Of a DNA stretch of 20,545 bases, positions 1 to 7,554 are shown piece after piece. Location: the NCBI GenBank assembly GCA_002779235.1, contig PEXD01000022.1:1-20545 (forward strand), given 5' to 3'. This stretch comes from Candidatus Woesearchaeota archaeon CG07_land_8_20_14_0_80_44_23 (lineage in GTDB: Archaea > Nanobdellota > Nanobdellia > Woesearchaeales > 0-14-0-80-44-23). The first letter of the stretch is position 1. Every line of letters starts with the position of its first letter. A program made the translations under genes and the position numbers. Under the pieces are notes generated by a model. That model did not search any database. It worked only from the letters and a program-made list of their open reading frames with translations, and was not told the DNA's origin.

Positions 1-1
1 A

Positions 2-3000
2 GAGGTTAAGATAACAAGGATAGTCAGGCAGAACGGGCAGGGCGTCTACAAAATAAATGACAAGCGGGTTACAAGGGGCGAGACAATAGAGATTCTTTCC
101 ACCTCAAAGATAGACCCTGAGGGATACAACATAGTTCTTCAGGGCGACATAAATGACTTCGTAGAGATGAGCCCCCTGAACAGGAGGGCGCTTGTGGAGG
201 AAATTGCCGGAATCTCGGTATATGAGGACAAGAAGCAGAAGGCGCTCCTGGAGCTGCAGAAGGTGGATGAGCGCATAAAGCAGGCCGAAATCATACTTTC
301 TGAAAAGGAGGCGGCCCTGTCTGAGCTGAAAAAGGACAGGGAGCAGGCGCTGAAATACAAGGAGATTAAGGAGAAGATAGACCAGAACAAGGCGTCATAC
401 CTCAGCATCCTGATAAGGAAGAAGAAAAAGGAAGTTGGCAAGGCAGATGCAAAAACAGCAGAGCTCTCAAAGGAGACTGAGGATACCGGCAGGGAGATAA
501 CTGCCATCAGGAGCCAGATTGAGGAGAAGAAAAAGCTCATTGAGAACATAAGAAAGGAAATCAACGAGAAGGCAGAGACCGACGAGCTGGCGCTCAACAG
601 GGAGGTTGAGGAGCTGAAGATAGGGATTGCAACCCTCAACACAAAAATTGAGAACCACAAGAAAGAGCTGCTGAAGATAGATGCTAAGATTGCCTCATCA
701 AAAAAAGAGATTGAGGATGACAATTCCAGAATAAAGGAGATTTCTGCCGAGGCGGACTCGCTGAAAGCAAAGAAGGCGGACAACGAGAAGCAGATAGCCA
801 AGATTGACGCCAGCATAGCGGAGTTCAGGAAGAAGCACAACCTCGATGATGTCACAGCAATAGAGAAGGAGATAGAAAATATCGACTCTGAAAGCGAGAA
901 GGCGTTTCAGGAGCTCCAGAAGCTCAATGAGGAAAAGCAGTCGCTGCTGAGGGAGAAGGACCGCCTTGAAATCCAGATAAGCACAATCGAGCAGCAGATT
1001 GAGAAGGTCACTGAAATAGAAAAGGAGCACAAGGAGGAGATTGAGCAGCTGAAGAAAAAAAAGAGCGAGTTCAAGCAGACAATCCTTGGAATAAACAGGT
1101 TCCTCTCAGAGGCATCCTCTGTGGCGGCGCGGCTCGCCGATGCAAGGGCTCATCTGGGCTCTCTCAGCCAGGCGCTTCAGCGCGCAAGAATAAAGAGCAC
1201 AATTGCAAGGGAAAGTTCCCAGGCAAACATTGCCACGAAGCGGATAATCGAGCAGAAGGGCAGGATGCCCGGCATAATAGGGACAGTCTCGGAGCTTGGA
1301 AAGGCGCCCTCAAAATACTCTCTCCCCCTTGAGGTTGCAGCAGCCAACAGGATAAAGAGCATTGTTGTCGAGAATGAGGACAATGCGACAAACTGCATAA
1401 GATACCTGAGGGAAAACAAGCTTGGCGTTGCTACATTCATACCCCTTACCAAGATAAAGGCGCCGGCAATAAGCGAAGAAGTTGAAAAGCTCTTATCTGC
1501 CAAGGGCGTCTTCGGGTTCGCATGCAATCTCATAGAATACGAGCCGAAATTCAAGAGGGTATTTCAGTATGTATTCTCAGACACCCTGGTAATAGAGAAT
1601 GCTGAGGTTGCAAAGCGCCTTGGAATTGGCAATGCAAGGATGGTGACCCTTGAGGGAGACCTCTTTGAGAAGAGCGGGCTGATTACAGGAGGGTTCCGCC
1701 AGAAGGAAAACAGGGGCGGGTTTGCGGAAAAGGAATCGACGCAGGAGCTAGGCCGGCTTGAAAAGGAGTCGGCAGAGGCAGAGTCCCTTGTAACAAAGCT
1801 TGAAGGCGAGAAGAAAGCCATAGAGGACAGGATAGCGGAGCTGCGCGAGAAGAAGGCAACCCTCGACGGCGACATAATAAAGACAGAGAGAGGGCTCCAT
1901 CTGGAGTCATCTGACCTTGAGGTATCAAAGAGGAACAAGGAGCTCGCAAAGGAGGACATGAAGAAGGCCGAAGAGAAGCTGAAGGAGAAGGAATCGGCAA
2001 TATCCTTATCAAGCAGGAAGCTGGCAGAGATAAAGACAAGGAAGCAGGAGCTGCGCATCAAGATGAGCGGCTTGAGAGACCCAGTGCTGTTGGCAGAGCT
2101 CACTGCATTTGACCAGAAAAAGGCATCCCTGAAGGAGGAGAACACCCAGATTGACATACGCATGGGAACCCTCTCAAACCAGATTGAGCTGATAAAAGCA
2201 GGGAATGAAAAGGCATCCAAGGTGATAAAGCAGACAGGGAAGGAAAAGGCGGAATTCTCAGCAGAGACAAAAAAGATGGAAAGCAATTCAAAGTCAAAAT
2301 CATCATCGCTGAAAGAGAAGGAGGAGATGCAGAAGGGCTTCAAGATAAAGTTCAAGAAATTATATGAGCAGCAGCAGAAGATATCAGAGGAGATTTCAAA
2401 GTCAGAGGCGGACATACAGATAAAAGAGGACAAGAACAGGAACACAGAGATGCACATCAACAACATCGCCCTCAAGAAGGCAACAGCATCAGGGGAGCTG
2501 ACCGGGCTGGAGAAAGAGTTCGAGCCATTCAAGAATGTGGTGCTGATAACAGCCAGGCAGGAGGCGGACCTCAAGTATGAGTTTGAGAAATACGAGCACA
2601 TTATTCAGGAGATGGGCGCGATAAACCTGAAGGCGCTGGACGTCTATGACGCCGCAGAAAGGCAATACAACGAGCTTCTTGACAAAAAGGCAAAGCTCTC
2701 CGAGGAAAAGAACTCTGTGTTTGCAATGATGCAGGAAATAGAGACAAAGAAGGCGGGGATTTTCATGAAGACCTTCGAGTTGCTGGACGCCAACTTCAAG
2801 AAATTCTTCTCAGCCCTGACTGTCCAGGGAGAGGCATTCCTCGAGCTTGAGAACAAGGAAAACCCCCTGGCAGAGGATTCAGGAGTGCTTGTGAAGGTGA
2901 AGATAACCCAGAACAAGTTCCTTGACATCAGGTCGCTTTCAGGAGGGGAAAAGACACTCACAGCCCTTGCCTTCATATTCGCAATACAGGAATTCGAGCC

Positions 3001-3268
3001 GGCATCATTCTACATACTCGACGAGGTTGACGCGACGCTGGACAAGAGAAACTCTGAGAAGCTGGCAAAGCTCATCAGGAAATACTCTGAAAAGGCGCAG
3101 TACATAGTGATAAGCCACAACGACAGCATAATCTCAGAAGGAGATGTGCTTTATGGCATATCCATGGAGCCGGAGCGCGCTATGAGCATGGCTGTCTCCA
3201 TGAATTTCCCAGAGGCAAGGGCGATGGTGGCCAGCTCACAGAAAAAACAGGCAGAGCAGAAAAACTGA
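2..3268 (+). CDS. smc: Chromosome segregation ATPase SMC, 5'-truncated by the window edge
   Basis: SMC proteins dimerise through a hinge, and ATP binding joins the two ABC-type heads, so that the ring organises and segregates chromosomal DNA. The frame is open from base 2 and already codes SMC-like residues before the first ATG at 167 (GYNIVLQGDI, then MSPLNRR), so that ATG is internal; roughly the first 100 residues, with Walker A, lie outside the window. Next come a long Lys/Glu-rich coiled coil, the hinge (about bases 1260-1690, ending GLITGGFR), a second coiled coil, and the C-terminal head with signature SLSGGEKT (about 2933-2956), Walker B FYILDEVD and the D-loop (about 3009-3044). About 1088 residues are visible, agreeing with a usual length near 1180. 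The stop is TGA at 3266. The end is convergent with the minus-strand glycosyltransferase region, 10 bases away. No scpA or scpB is visible. Confidence 0.97.
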   Translation, partial: EVKITRIVRQNGQGVYKINDKRVTRGETIEILSTSKIDPEGYNIVLQGDINDFVEMSPLNRRALVEEIAGISVYEDKKQKALLELQKVDERIKQAEIILSEKEAALSELKKDREQALKYKEIKEKIDQNKASYLSILIRKKKKEVGKADAKTAELSKETEDTGREITAIRSQIEEKKKLIENIRKEINEKAETDELALNREVEELKIGIATLNTKIENHKKELLKIDAKIASSKKEIEDDNSRIKEISAEADSLKAKKADNEKQIAKIDASIAEFRKKHNLDDVTAIEKEIENIDSESEKAFQELQKLNEEKQSLLREKDRLEIQISTIEQQIEKVTEIEKEHKEEIEQLKKKKSEFKQTILGINRFLSEASSVAARLADARAHLGSLSQALQRARIKSTIARESSQANIATKRIIEQKGRMPGIIGTVSELGKAPSKYSLPLEVAAANRIKSIVVENEDNATNCIRYLRENKLGVATFIPLTKIKAPAISEEVEKLLSAKGVFGFACNLIEYEPKFKRVFQYVFSDTLVIENAEVAKRLGIGNARMVTLEGDLFEKSGLITGGFRQKENRGGFAEKESTQELGRLEKESAEAESLVTKLEGEKKAIEDRIAELREKKATLDGDIIKTERGLHLESSDLEVSKRNKELAKEDMKKAEEKLKEKESAISLSSRKLAEIKTRKQELRIKMSGLRDPVLLAELTAFDQKKASLKEENTQIDIRMGTLSNQIELIKAGNEKASKVIKQTGKEKAEFSAETKKMESNSKSKSSSLKEKEEMQKGFKIKFKKLYEQQQKISEEISKSEADIQIKEDKNRNTEMHINNIALKKATASGELTGLEKEFEPFKNVVLITARQEADLKYEFEKYEHIIQEMGAINLKALDVYDAAERQYNELLDKKAKLSEEKNSVFAMMQEIETKKAGIFMKTFELLDANFKKFFSALTVQGEAFLELENKENPLAEDSGVLVKVKITQNKFLDIRSLSGGEKTLTALAFIFAIQEFEPASFYILDEVDATLDKRNSEKLAKLIRKYSEKAQYIVISHNDSIISEGDVLYGISMEPERAMSMAVSMNFPEARAMVASSQKKQAEQKN

Positions 3269-3278
3269 AGAATCAGCG

Positions 3279-3425
3279 CTACTTCCCTTTCTTTTCCAAA
3301 GTCAGGATTTCTTTCCCCTCAGAGATTATCTTTTCTGAGCCAGATTTCAGACCGCTGTTTATCCTTCCAGAGGCATCGCTTATCCTGCCGCCCAGCTCCT
3401 CAAAGAAGTTTCTCGGGCTCCTCAT
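3279..3425 (-). CDS. Open frame past the glycosyltransferase stop: +1 frameshift extension or small overlapping gene
   Basis: This frame overlaps the last 26 bases of the glycosyltransferase and ends at 3279. From the ATG at 3425 it codes 48 residues. The part beyond the GT stop (40 residues) uses the local codon style (AGG, ATA, GAG, CTG) and reads as an amphipathic segment with recurring Gly/Ser and charged residues (GGRISDASGRINSGLKSG), ending in a Lys-rich tail. No good ribosome binding site lies at normal distance from the ATG. The upstream gene stops at CTT-TGA, and a +1 slip there would read straight into this frame, adding 40 residues to the GT. Alternatives are a separate small protein, an ancestral indel or an assembly error. 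Function unknown; membrane-surface attachment of the GT is a guess from the amphipathic look. Confidence 0.4.
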   Translation of the reverse strand: MRSPRNFFEELGGRISDASGRINSGLKSGSEKIISEGKEILTLEKKGK

Positions 3426-4569
3426 AGCAGAGCGGCATGAGCACCTTCTTGAACTCGTCAATGGTATTCTTCCAATTATAGTTCTCAACTATCTCCCCGT
3501 GGCCGCCGGATGAGAGCTGCTCGCGCAGATTTGGATTCCTTATCAGAATCTCCAGCTTGTTGGAAAGGTCAAAGGAGTTCTTCTTCTTGAAGAATATGCC
3601 TGTCCTGTAATTCTTGAGGTAATCCTTGATGTTTCCCACATTTGTGGAGAGCACTGCAGCCCCGCAGGCCATTGCCTCCATTGTCGCAAGCGAGGATGTC
3701 TCTGTCAGCGAGGGCATCACGAAAATATCCATTGCCTGATAGAATGGAATGGCATTGTTCCTCATGCCGGCAAAATAGATGTGCTCCTTGTCCTTGAAAA
3801 GAGCCCTTATCTCAGGAAGCCCGTCGCCGACTATCATGAGCGTGAGATTATTGTATTTCCTCTGCAGGCGCATGAATGCCCGGTGCAGCGTCGGAAGGTC
3901 CTTCTCCTTGGAAAGCCTTCCGCAGTAGCCGATTACAATGTTGTCCGGGTTTATGGACAGCTCGCTCTTGGCAGCCCTCCTGTTGCGCGGCGGCTTAAAC
4001 ATTGAGTTGTCCACGCCCAGCGGGATTATCAGCTTTCGCACCTTTATATTATGGTTTGAGAATATTTCCGCAATCTCGGCGCTCGGGGCAATTATCAGCG
4101 TGCACCAGTTGTATAGAATCTTTGCAAGCCCCATTATTATAATCCTGGAGAAAAACTTCATTATTCCCCTGAAGCCAACGTTCTTCAGCGCCAGCTGCCA
4201 TTCTATTACATGGGTGTAGATGACAACCTTCTTTTTCATGAGATGGGCGCAGAATATAGTTGCTATTCCGATGGACGCTATTGATTGGACAAACACAAGG
4301 TCGGCATTCCTCACTTCTTTCCTTATAGTTGAGAAAGCGGGAATGGCCAGTTTGAAGTCGCCCCACTGCTTCTTGCCAATCCTGAATTTCACAACGCGCA
4401 CGCCGGGAGTGCTTTCCAGGTCAGAGCAGCCGGGACCGAAATCAGGCGCGAGTATCGTAATGTTAAAGTCAGAGGCAAGGGCAGGCACTACTGCCTGAAG
4501 AAACTTGCTCACCCCGTCAATCCTCGGGGCGAAGGTATCTGCTGCAATGAGCAGGTTTTTTTTCTGCAT
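3400..4569 (-). CDS. Glycosyltransferase family 4 (GT-B fold)
   Basis: This is a retaining GT4 enzyme that moves a sugar from a nucleotide-sugar donor to a lipid or small-molecule acceptor, probably at the inner membrane face. With the start at ATG 4569 it has 389 residues, normal for the family. The N-terminal Rossmann-like half opens with LLIAADTFAPRIDGVSKF, including the DGV loop typical of GT4. The C-terminal half has PLGVDNSMF, GYCGRLSKEKD, IVGDG and the E-x7-E donor motif (ETSSLATME), followed by ACGAAVLSTNVG. There is no signal peptide. The frame stays open upstream to 4677, but that part overlaps the deacetylase gene and does not look like a GT; the chosen ATG begins 5 bases after the deacetylase stop, so the two are probably translated from one message. 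The exact substrate cannot be read from sequence. The stop context is CTT-TGA. Confidence 0.92.
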   Translation of the reverse strand: MQKKNLLIAADTFAPRIDGVSKFLQAVVPALASDFNITILAPDFGPGCSDLESTPGVRVVKFRIGKKQWGDFKLAIPAFSTIRKEVRNADLVFVQSIASIGIATIFCAHLMKKKVVIYTHVIEWQLALKNVGFRGIMKFFSRIIIMGLAKILYNWCTLIIAPSAEIAEIFSNHNIKVRKLIIPLGVDNSMFKPPRNRRAAKSELSINPDNIVIGYCGRLSKEKDLPTLHRAFMRLQRKYNNLTLMIVGDGLPEIRALFKDKEHIYFAGMRNNAIPFYQAMDIFVMPSLTETSSLATMEAMACGAAVLSTNVGNIKDYLKNYRTGIFFKKKNSFDLSNKLEILIRNPNLREQLSSGGHGEIVENYNWKNTIDEFKKVLMPLCYEEPEKLL

Positions 4570-4574
4570 CTTTC

Positions 4575-5294
4575 TCACGCCTTGTAAAATTTCTCGGCAA
4601 ACCTGCACTCGCAGGAGAGCCCGTTCATGAAAGTTGAAAATATGAGCTTTGGAAGCAGGAAGAACATTGTCAGCCACTGGCTCCTGAACTCCCTCAGCGC
4701 AGCCAGCTTCAGCCCGAACGTGTCCGAGACATTGATGTAGGTGCTCGGCTTATTCCTATTGCTCAGGTTTATCAGGTTCCACACCTCAAACATCAGGATT
4801 TCTGTTTCAATGCCCGTTTCCTTGACTGCTTCTGAAACTTCCTTATAAACTGCCCTGTGGTCGGGATGCGGATCATCAAAGGAGTGAGTGAAAATTCTCC
4901 AGGGCTTCTCGGCAAGTATTATCTCCCTTATTTTCTGGTCAAGCCCGCGCTCCCTTATCTGGGCGGGAAACTTTCCCTCCTCCAGTCCGAAGAAGACAGC
5001 AGACTCTGTGCAGCCTATAATCTTATCAGCATTCTTGGATTCATTAACTCTCATCCCAACACTGATTTTTTTCTGAAGCCACATGTGGCTTTTCTCGCCG
5101 TATGAGAATATCACAGCCCTTATGCGCTTGCCCTCCCTTGCGTATTTTGCGATGCTGGCGCCTGCCCCGAATATTTCATCATCAGGATGGGCGCAGATTA
5201 TCAGCACGCTCTCCTGGGCTTTTTGCAGAGGCGCATCTTCCTCCTTCACCATTTCAGGGATTGTCTTCTGTCCGCTTTCTGCCATGATAAGCAT
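4575..5294 (-). CDS. PIG-L/LmbE-family zinc de-N-acetylase
   Basis: This family removes an acetyl group from N-acetylglucosaminyl compounds using zinc; relatives include PIG-L, MshB and BshB. The 239-residue protein has the metal/catalytic motif AHPDDE at residues 35-40 and the second metal motif HPDH at 143-146, with SDxxDxHPDH-like surroundings (HSFDDPHPDH). Residues 1-25 are a charged, poorly conserved leader. It is the promoter-proximal gene of a pair, with the GT4 gene starting 5 bases after its stop, which fits the GlcNAc-transfer then deacetylation logic of GPI, mycothiol and bacillithiol pathways; the order of steps and the product are inferred. Two in-frame ATGs are possible, 5294 and 5285; an AT-rich box at 5311-5320 would place transcription start almost at these codons. 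Confidence 0.93.
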   Translation of the reverse strand: MLIMAESGQKTIPEMVKEEDAPLQKAQESVLIICAHPDDEIFGAGASIAKYAREGKRIRAVIFSYGEKSHMWLQKKISVGMRVNESKNADKIIGCTESAVFFGLEEGKFPAQIRERGLDQKIREIILAEKPWRIFTHSFDDPHPDHRAVYKEVSEAVKETGIETEILMFEVWNLINLSNRNKPSTYINVSDTFGLKLAALREFRSQWLTMFFLLPKLIFSTFMNGLSCECRFAEKFYKA

Positions 5295-5310
5295 AAAAAA
5301 GGCGCAGCCC

Positions 5311-5320
5311 TTTTAATAAT
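5311..5320 (-). promoter_or_regulatory. Probable TATA box for the deacetylase-GT pair
   Basis: Read on the minus strand the box is ATTATTAAAA, centred about 22 bases before ATG 5294 and 31 before ATG 5285. This suits a nearly leaderless message. Assigned by position and composition only. Confidence 0.4.
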
Positions 5321-5355
5321 TTAACTGATTGCAGAAACTCACAGAAAATATAAAC

Positions 5356-5429
5356 TGGGTCGGCGGGAATTTGAATCCCGGACGCCCACGTCTTCAGCGT
5401 GGTGCTCTCCCAGGCTGAGCTACCGACCC
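5356..5429 (-). tRNA. tRNA-Phe (anticodon GAA)
   Basis: The minus strand folds into a full cloverleaf of 74 bases: acceptor GGGTCGG pairing with CCGACCC, D arm GCTC/GAGC, anticodon stem CCACG/CGTGG around the loop CTGAAGA, five-base variable region, and T arm CGGGA/TCCCG around TTCAAAT. The anticodon at positions 34-36 is GAA, reading Phe codons, and the discriminator base is A, as expected for tRNA-Phe. No intron interrupts the anticodon loop, and CCA is not encoded. It lies downstream of ssb on the same strand with its own upstream TATA-like box. Confidence 0.96.
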
Positions 5430-5460
5430 GTTAAAGGACAAAATCCAAAAATTTTGAATG

Positions 5461-5470
5461 CTTATAAATT
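5461..5470 (-). promoter_or_regulatory. Probable TATA box of tRNA-Phe
   Basis: On the minus strand this reads AATTTATAAG, centred 36 bases before the mature tRNA 5' end. With initiation about 27 bases downstream, a short 5' leader of around 9 bases would remain for RNase P. It lies in the 58-base gap after the ssb stop. Confidence 0.5.
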
Positions 5471-5487
5471 TTTTGGAAAACCAGGTT

Positions 5488-5895
5488 CTAGAAATCCTCA
5501 AAGCTTTCCTCATCGGCGCTTTCAAACTCTTCCTTAACGGACTCTTCTTCATCCGTTTTCTTCTTCTCTTCCTTCTTTTCTTCCTTTTCCTTGGGGACAG
5601 ATGGGGATTTTCCAGTTACCTCAAGGCTTCCGAACTTTCCTGTGGAAAGCTGGGTCTCGCCCTGGTATTCGCTTGCATATCCGTTCTTCACGCTCAGTGT
5701 GTCGCCGTCATTCACTTGGTCGACCTGCTCGTTCCAGAGCGTCAGCTTGACTGAGCCCGAATCGTCAGTGAGCTTCGCATTTCCGACGCGCCCTTCCCTT
5801 CCAAACTTGTTGAAGGTTCGCGGCTCGCCCTTGTCGCTGACTGTGCCTGTTACATCTATCTTTCCCTGGTTTGGTTTTATCTCGCTGATTTTCAT
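5488..5895 (-). CDS. ssb: Single-stranded DNA-binding protein, one OB fold with acidic tail
   Basis: This small protein coats single-stranded DNA in replication and repair. Its 135 residues begin with an OB fold (about 1-95) that resembles the Sulfolobus-type SSB: the opening pattern around IKPNQGKIDVTGTV, AKLTDDSGSVKLTLWNEQ in the middle, and NGYASEYQGETQLSTGKFG near the end. Trp54 and Phe29/Phe32 are candidate base-stacking residues. From about residue 101 a Lys/Glu stretch passes into an acidic tail ending SFEDF; an acidic tail with a terminal Phe is reminiscent of the partner-docking tip of bacterial SSB, though the similarity may be convergent. It has a strong TATA box 29 bases ahead and no visible Shine-Dalgarno, so the message is probably leaderless. 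It sits between glyS and tRNA-Phe. Confidence 0.88.
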   Translation of the reverse strand: MKISEIKPNQGKIDVTGTVSDKGEPRTFNKFGREGRVGNAKLTDDSGSVKLTLWNEQVDQVNDGDTLSVKNGYASEYQGETQLSTGKFGSLEVTGKSPSVPKEKEEKKEEKKKTDEEESVKEEFESADEESFEDF

Positions 5896-5916
5896 AGTGC
5901 TGCAGAAATCAAGGGG

Positions 5917-5930
5917 ATATTTATAAATTT
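5917..5930 (-). promoter_or_regulatory. TATA box of ssb
   Basis: The minus strand reads AAATTTATAAATAT, centred about 29 bases before the ssb ATG. A second AT-rich box with TATAAATAT lies about 20 bases further upstream (near 5935-5945). The distance points to transcription starting at or within a few bases of the start codon. Confidence 0.6.
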
Positions 5931-5958
5931 ATTGATATTTATAAGAATAAGAGATAAT

Positions 5959-7437
5959 TTAAAGAAGTTCTGAAAACTTTTTCTCCCCCGAAATAAGGGC
6001 CCTTATTGTTCCCTTTAATTCAGGTATCAAAACCCTGACTTGTTTTGTGGAATCCCTGTCTCTTATTGTTACATCCCGCTTTTCAATGCTGTCAAAATCA
6101 ACAGTTATGCAGAAAGGAGTCCCGATTTCATCCTGCCTCGCGTATCTTCTCCCAATTGAGCCGGACCTGTCATAGATGCAGTTGAAATCCCTGGCAAGTT
6201 CGCAGTAGACAGCCGCAGCAATATTTGTGAGCTCCGGCTTGTTGGAGAGAAGCGGGAAGACAGCAACCTTCACAGGGGCAAGCTCCGGCTTTATCTTCAG
6301 CACGATGTTTCCCCTTTCTTTGTCATAATTATAGGCGCTTACGAGGATTGCGAGGAATGCGCGCTCCATGCCGAATGTCGGCTCTATTACCCTTGGAATC
6401 ACCTTCTTCTTTGTTGCCTCGTCAAAATATTCCATGCTCTCCCCGCTTTCCTTCATGTGCCTGCTGAGGTCATACTGCCCCCTGTTTGCAATCCCACCCA
6501 ATTCCTTTGAGCCGAAGGGGTATTCATAGTCAATATCAAATGTGGCTGAGGAATAGTGCGAGAGCTCTGACCTGATATGCTGCCTTATCTTTATCCTCTC
6601 CGGCTCAAGCCCTGTTGAGAGATACCACATCACCTGCTCAGCAAGCCAGTAGGCATGCCATTCGCCAAGCAGCCCCTCCTCAACCATCTGCCTGATTGTG
6701 GCATCCCTGAGAGCCCCGAGGGCAGCCGAGCCGCTCTCCTGCGACTTTGCATCAAGAAGCCTCAATCTCAGATTCCTGTGCTCATCGTCCAGAAGGGCGC
6801 ACTTTTTCTCCTCGGGATTTATGAAAAATTCCAGTTCAGCAATATGGAATTCCCTGCACCTGAAAAGAAAGTCCCTTGGCGCAATCTCATTCCTGAAGCA
6901 GGAGCCGACCTGGGCAATCCCGAATGGAAGCTTCATCCGCATTGTCTCTGCAACCTGCTTGAAGTCAGTGAACATGCCCTGCGCAGTCTCGCCCCTGAGA
7001 TATGCGGTCATGCCGTCTGAGCCAATTGGGACGGGGAACAGGAGCTTTATTTCCTTTGCAGTTGAAGCATCAAGGGCCCCGCCGCAGAACTCACAAACCG
7101 CCTTTCCTATCTCCGCCTTGTCAATCTTGTTTATTTTCTTGCATTTGCTGCACTGTATCGAGATGTCGCTGAAGCTCTCAAGGTGCCCTGACGCCTTCCA
7201 TGTCCTCGGGTGCGAGATTATGCTGGCATCAAGCCCCACCATGTCGCGCCTGTTGTGGACAAAGTTCCTCCACCAGCTTGCCCTTATGTTGTTGAACAGC
7301 TCCACCCCGAGAGGACCGAAGTCCCAGAAGCCGGAAAGCCCGTTGTAAATTTCAGAGCTCGGAAATACAAAGCCCTTTTTCTTGCAGAAAACCGCAAGCT
7401 CGTTTATGCTTATCTGTGAATCCTTTTTCTCAGCCAT
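5959..7437 (-). CDS. glyS: Glycyl-tRNA synthetase (dimeric class II type)
   Basis: The enzyme charges tRNA-Gly with glycine using ATP. The 492-residue protein is a class II synthetase: N-terminal FPSSEIYNGLSGFWDFGPLG, typical of the alpha2 GlyRS; cysteines C96/C99 and C115/C118 forming a probable zinc ribbon; RGETAQG at 149-155; motif 2 with FRNEIAPRD at 181-189; and motif 3 with FGMERA near 355-360. The C-terminal anticodon-binding domain contains SIGRRYARQDEIGTPFCITVDF and ends FSELL. It is near the shorter bacterial alpha2 length and shorter than many archaeal versions (about 570). The start ATG 7437 has AAGGTG eight bases upstream, and a TATA box at 7501-7512 would give a leader of about 40 bases. 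The gene is divergent from the regulator at 7555. Confidence 0.97.
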   Translation of the reverse strand: MAEKKDSQISINELAVFCKKKGFVFPSSEIYNGLSGFWDFGPLGVELFNNIRASWWRNFVHNRRDMVGLDASIISHPRTWKASGHLESFSDISIQCSKCKKINKIDKAEIGKAVCEFCGGALDASTAKEIKLLFPVPIGSDGMTAYLRGETAQGMFTDFKQVAETMRMKLPFGIAQVGSCFRNEIAPRDFLFRCREFHIAELEFFINPEEKKCALLDDEHRNLRLRLLDAKSQESGSAALGALRDATIRQMVEEGLLGEWHAYWLAEQVMWYLSTGLEPERIKIRQHIRSELSHYSSATFDIDYEYPFGSKELGGIANRGQYDLSRHMKESGESMEYFDEATKKKVIPRVIEPTFGMERAFLAILVSAYNYDKERGNIVLKIKPELAPVKVAVFPLLSNKPELTNIAAAVYCELARDFNCIYDRSGSIGRRYARQDEIGTPFCITVDFDSIEKRDVTIRDRDSTKQVRVLIPELKGTIRALISGEKKFSELL

Positions 7438-7500
7438 GACAATGACACCTTGCCTTGATTATCCTCTTTTTCAGTATGCTAAAGGCAAAAGTAGCCAGAC

Positions 7501-7512
7501 ATATTTATAAAA
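7501..7512 (-). promoter_or_regulatory. TATA box of glyS
   Basis: On the minus strand this reads TTTTATAAATAT, centred about 70 bases before ATG 7437. It leaves a leader of roughly 40 bases carrying the AAGGTG ribosome binding site at 7446-7451. Confidence 0.55.
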
Positions 7513-7524
7513 TATTCTATAAAA

Positions 7525-7532
7525 TTTATAAA
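7525..7532 (+). promoter_or_regulatory. TATA box of the membrane-bound regulator
   Basis: TTTATAAA centred 26-27 bases before ATG 7555, with no Shine-Dalgarno, fits a leaderless message. It is only about 12 bases from the glyS TATA box on the other strand, so the two divergent promoters overlap. Confidence 0.6.
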
Positions 7533-7554
7533 CACTGAAAAAATACCTGCCTGC

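Noticed and set aside
1564..2601. Long antisense open frame inside smc (345 codons), Ser/Phe-rich
   Set aside because: Shadow of the SMC coiled coil; composition reflects complement of AAG/GAG codons and there is no start signal or family likeness. The other antisense frames within smc are of the same kind.
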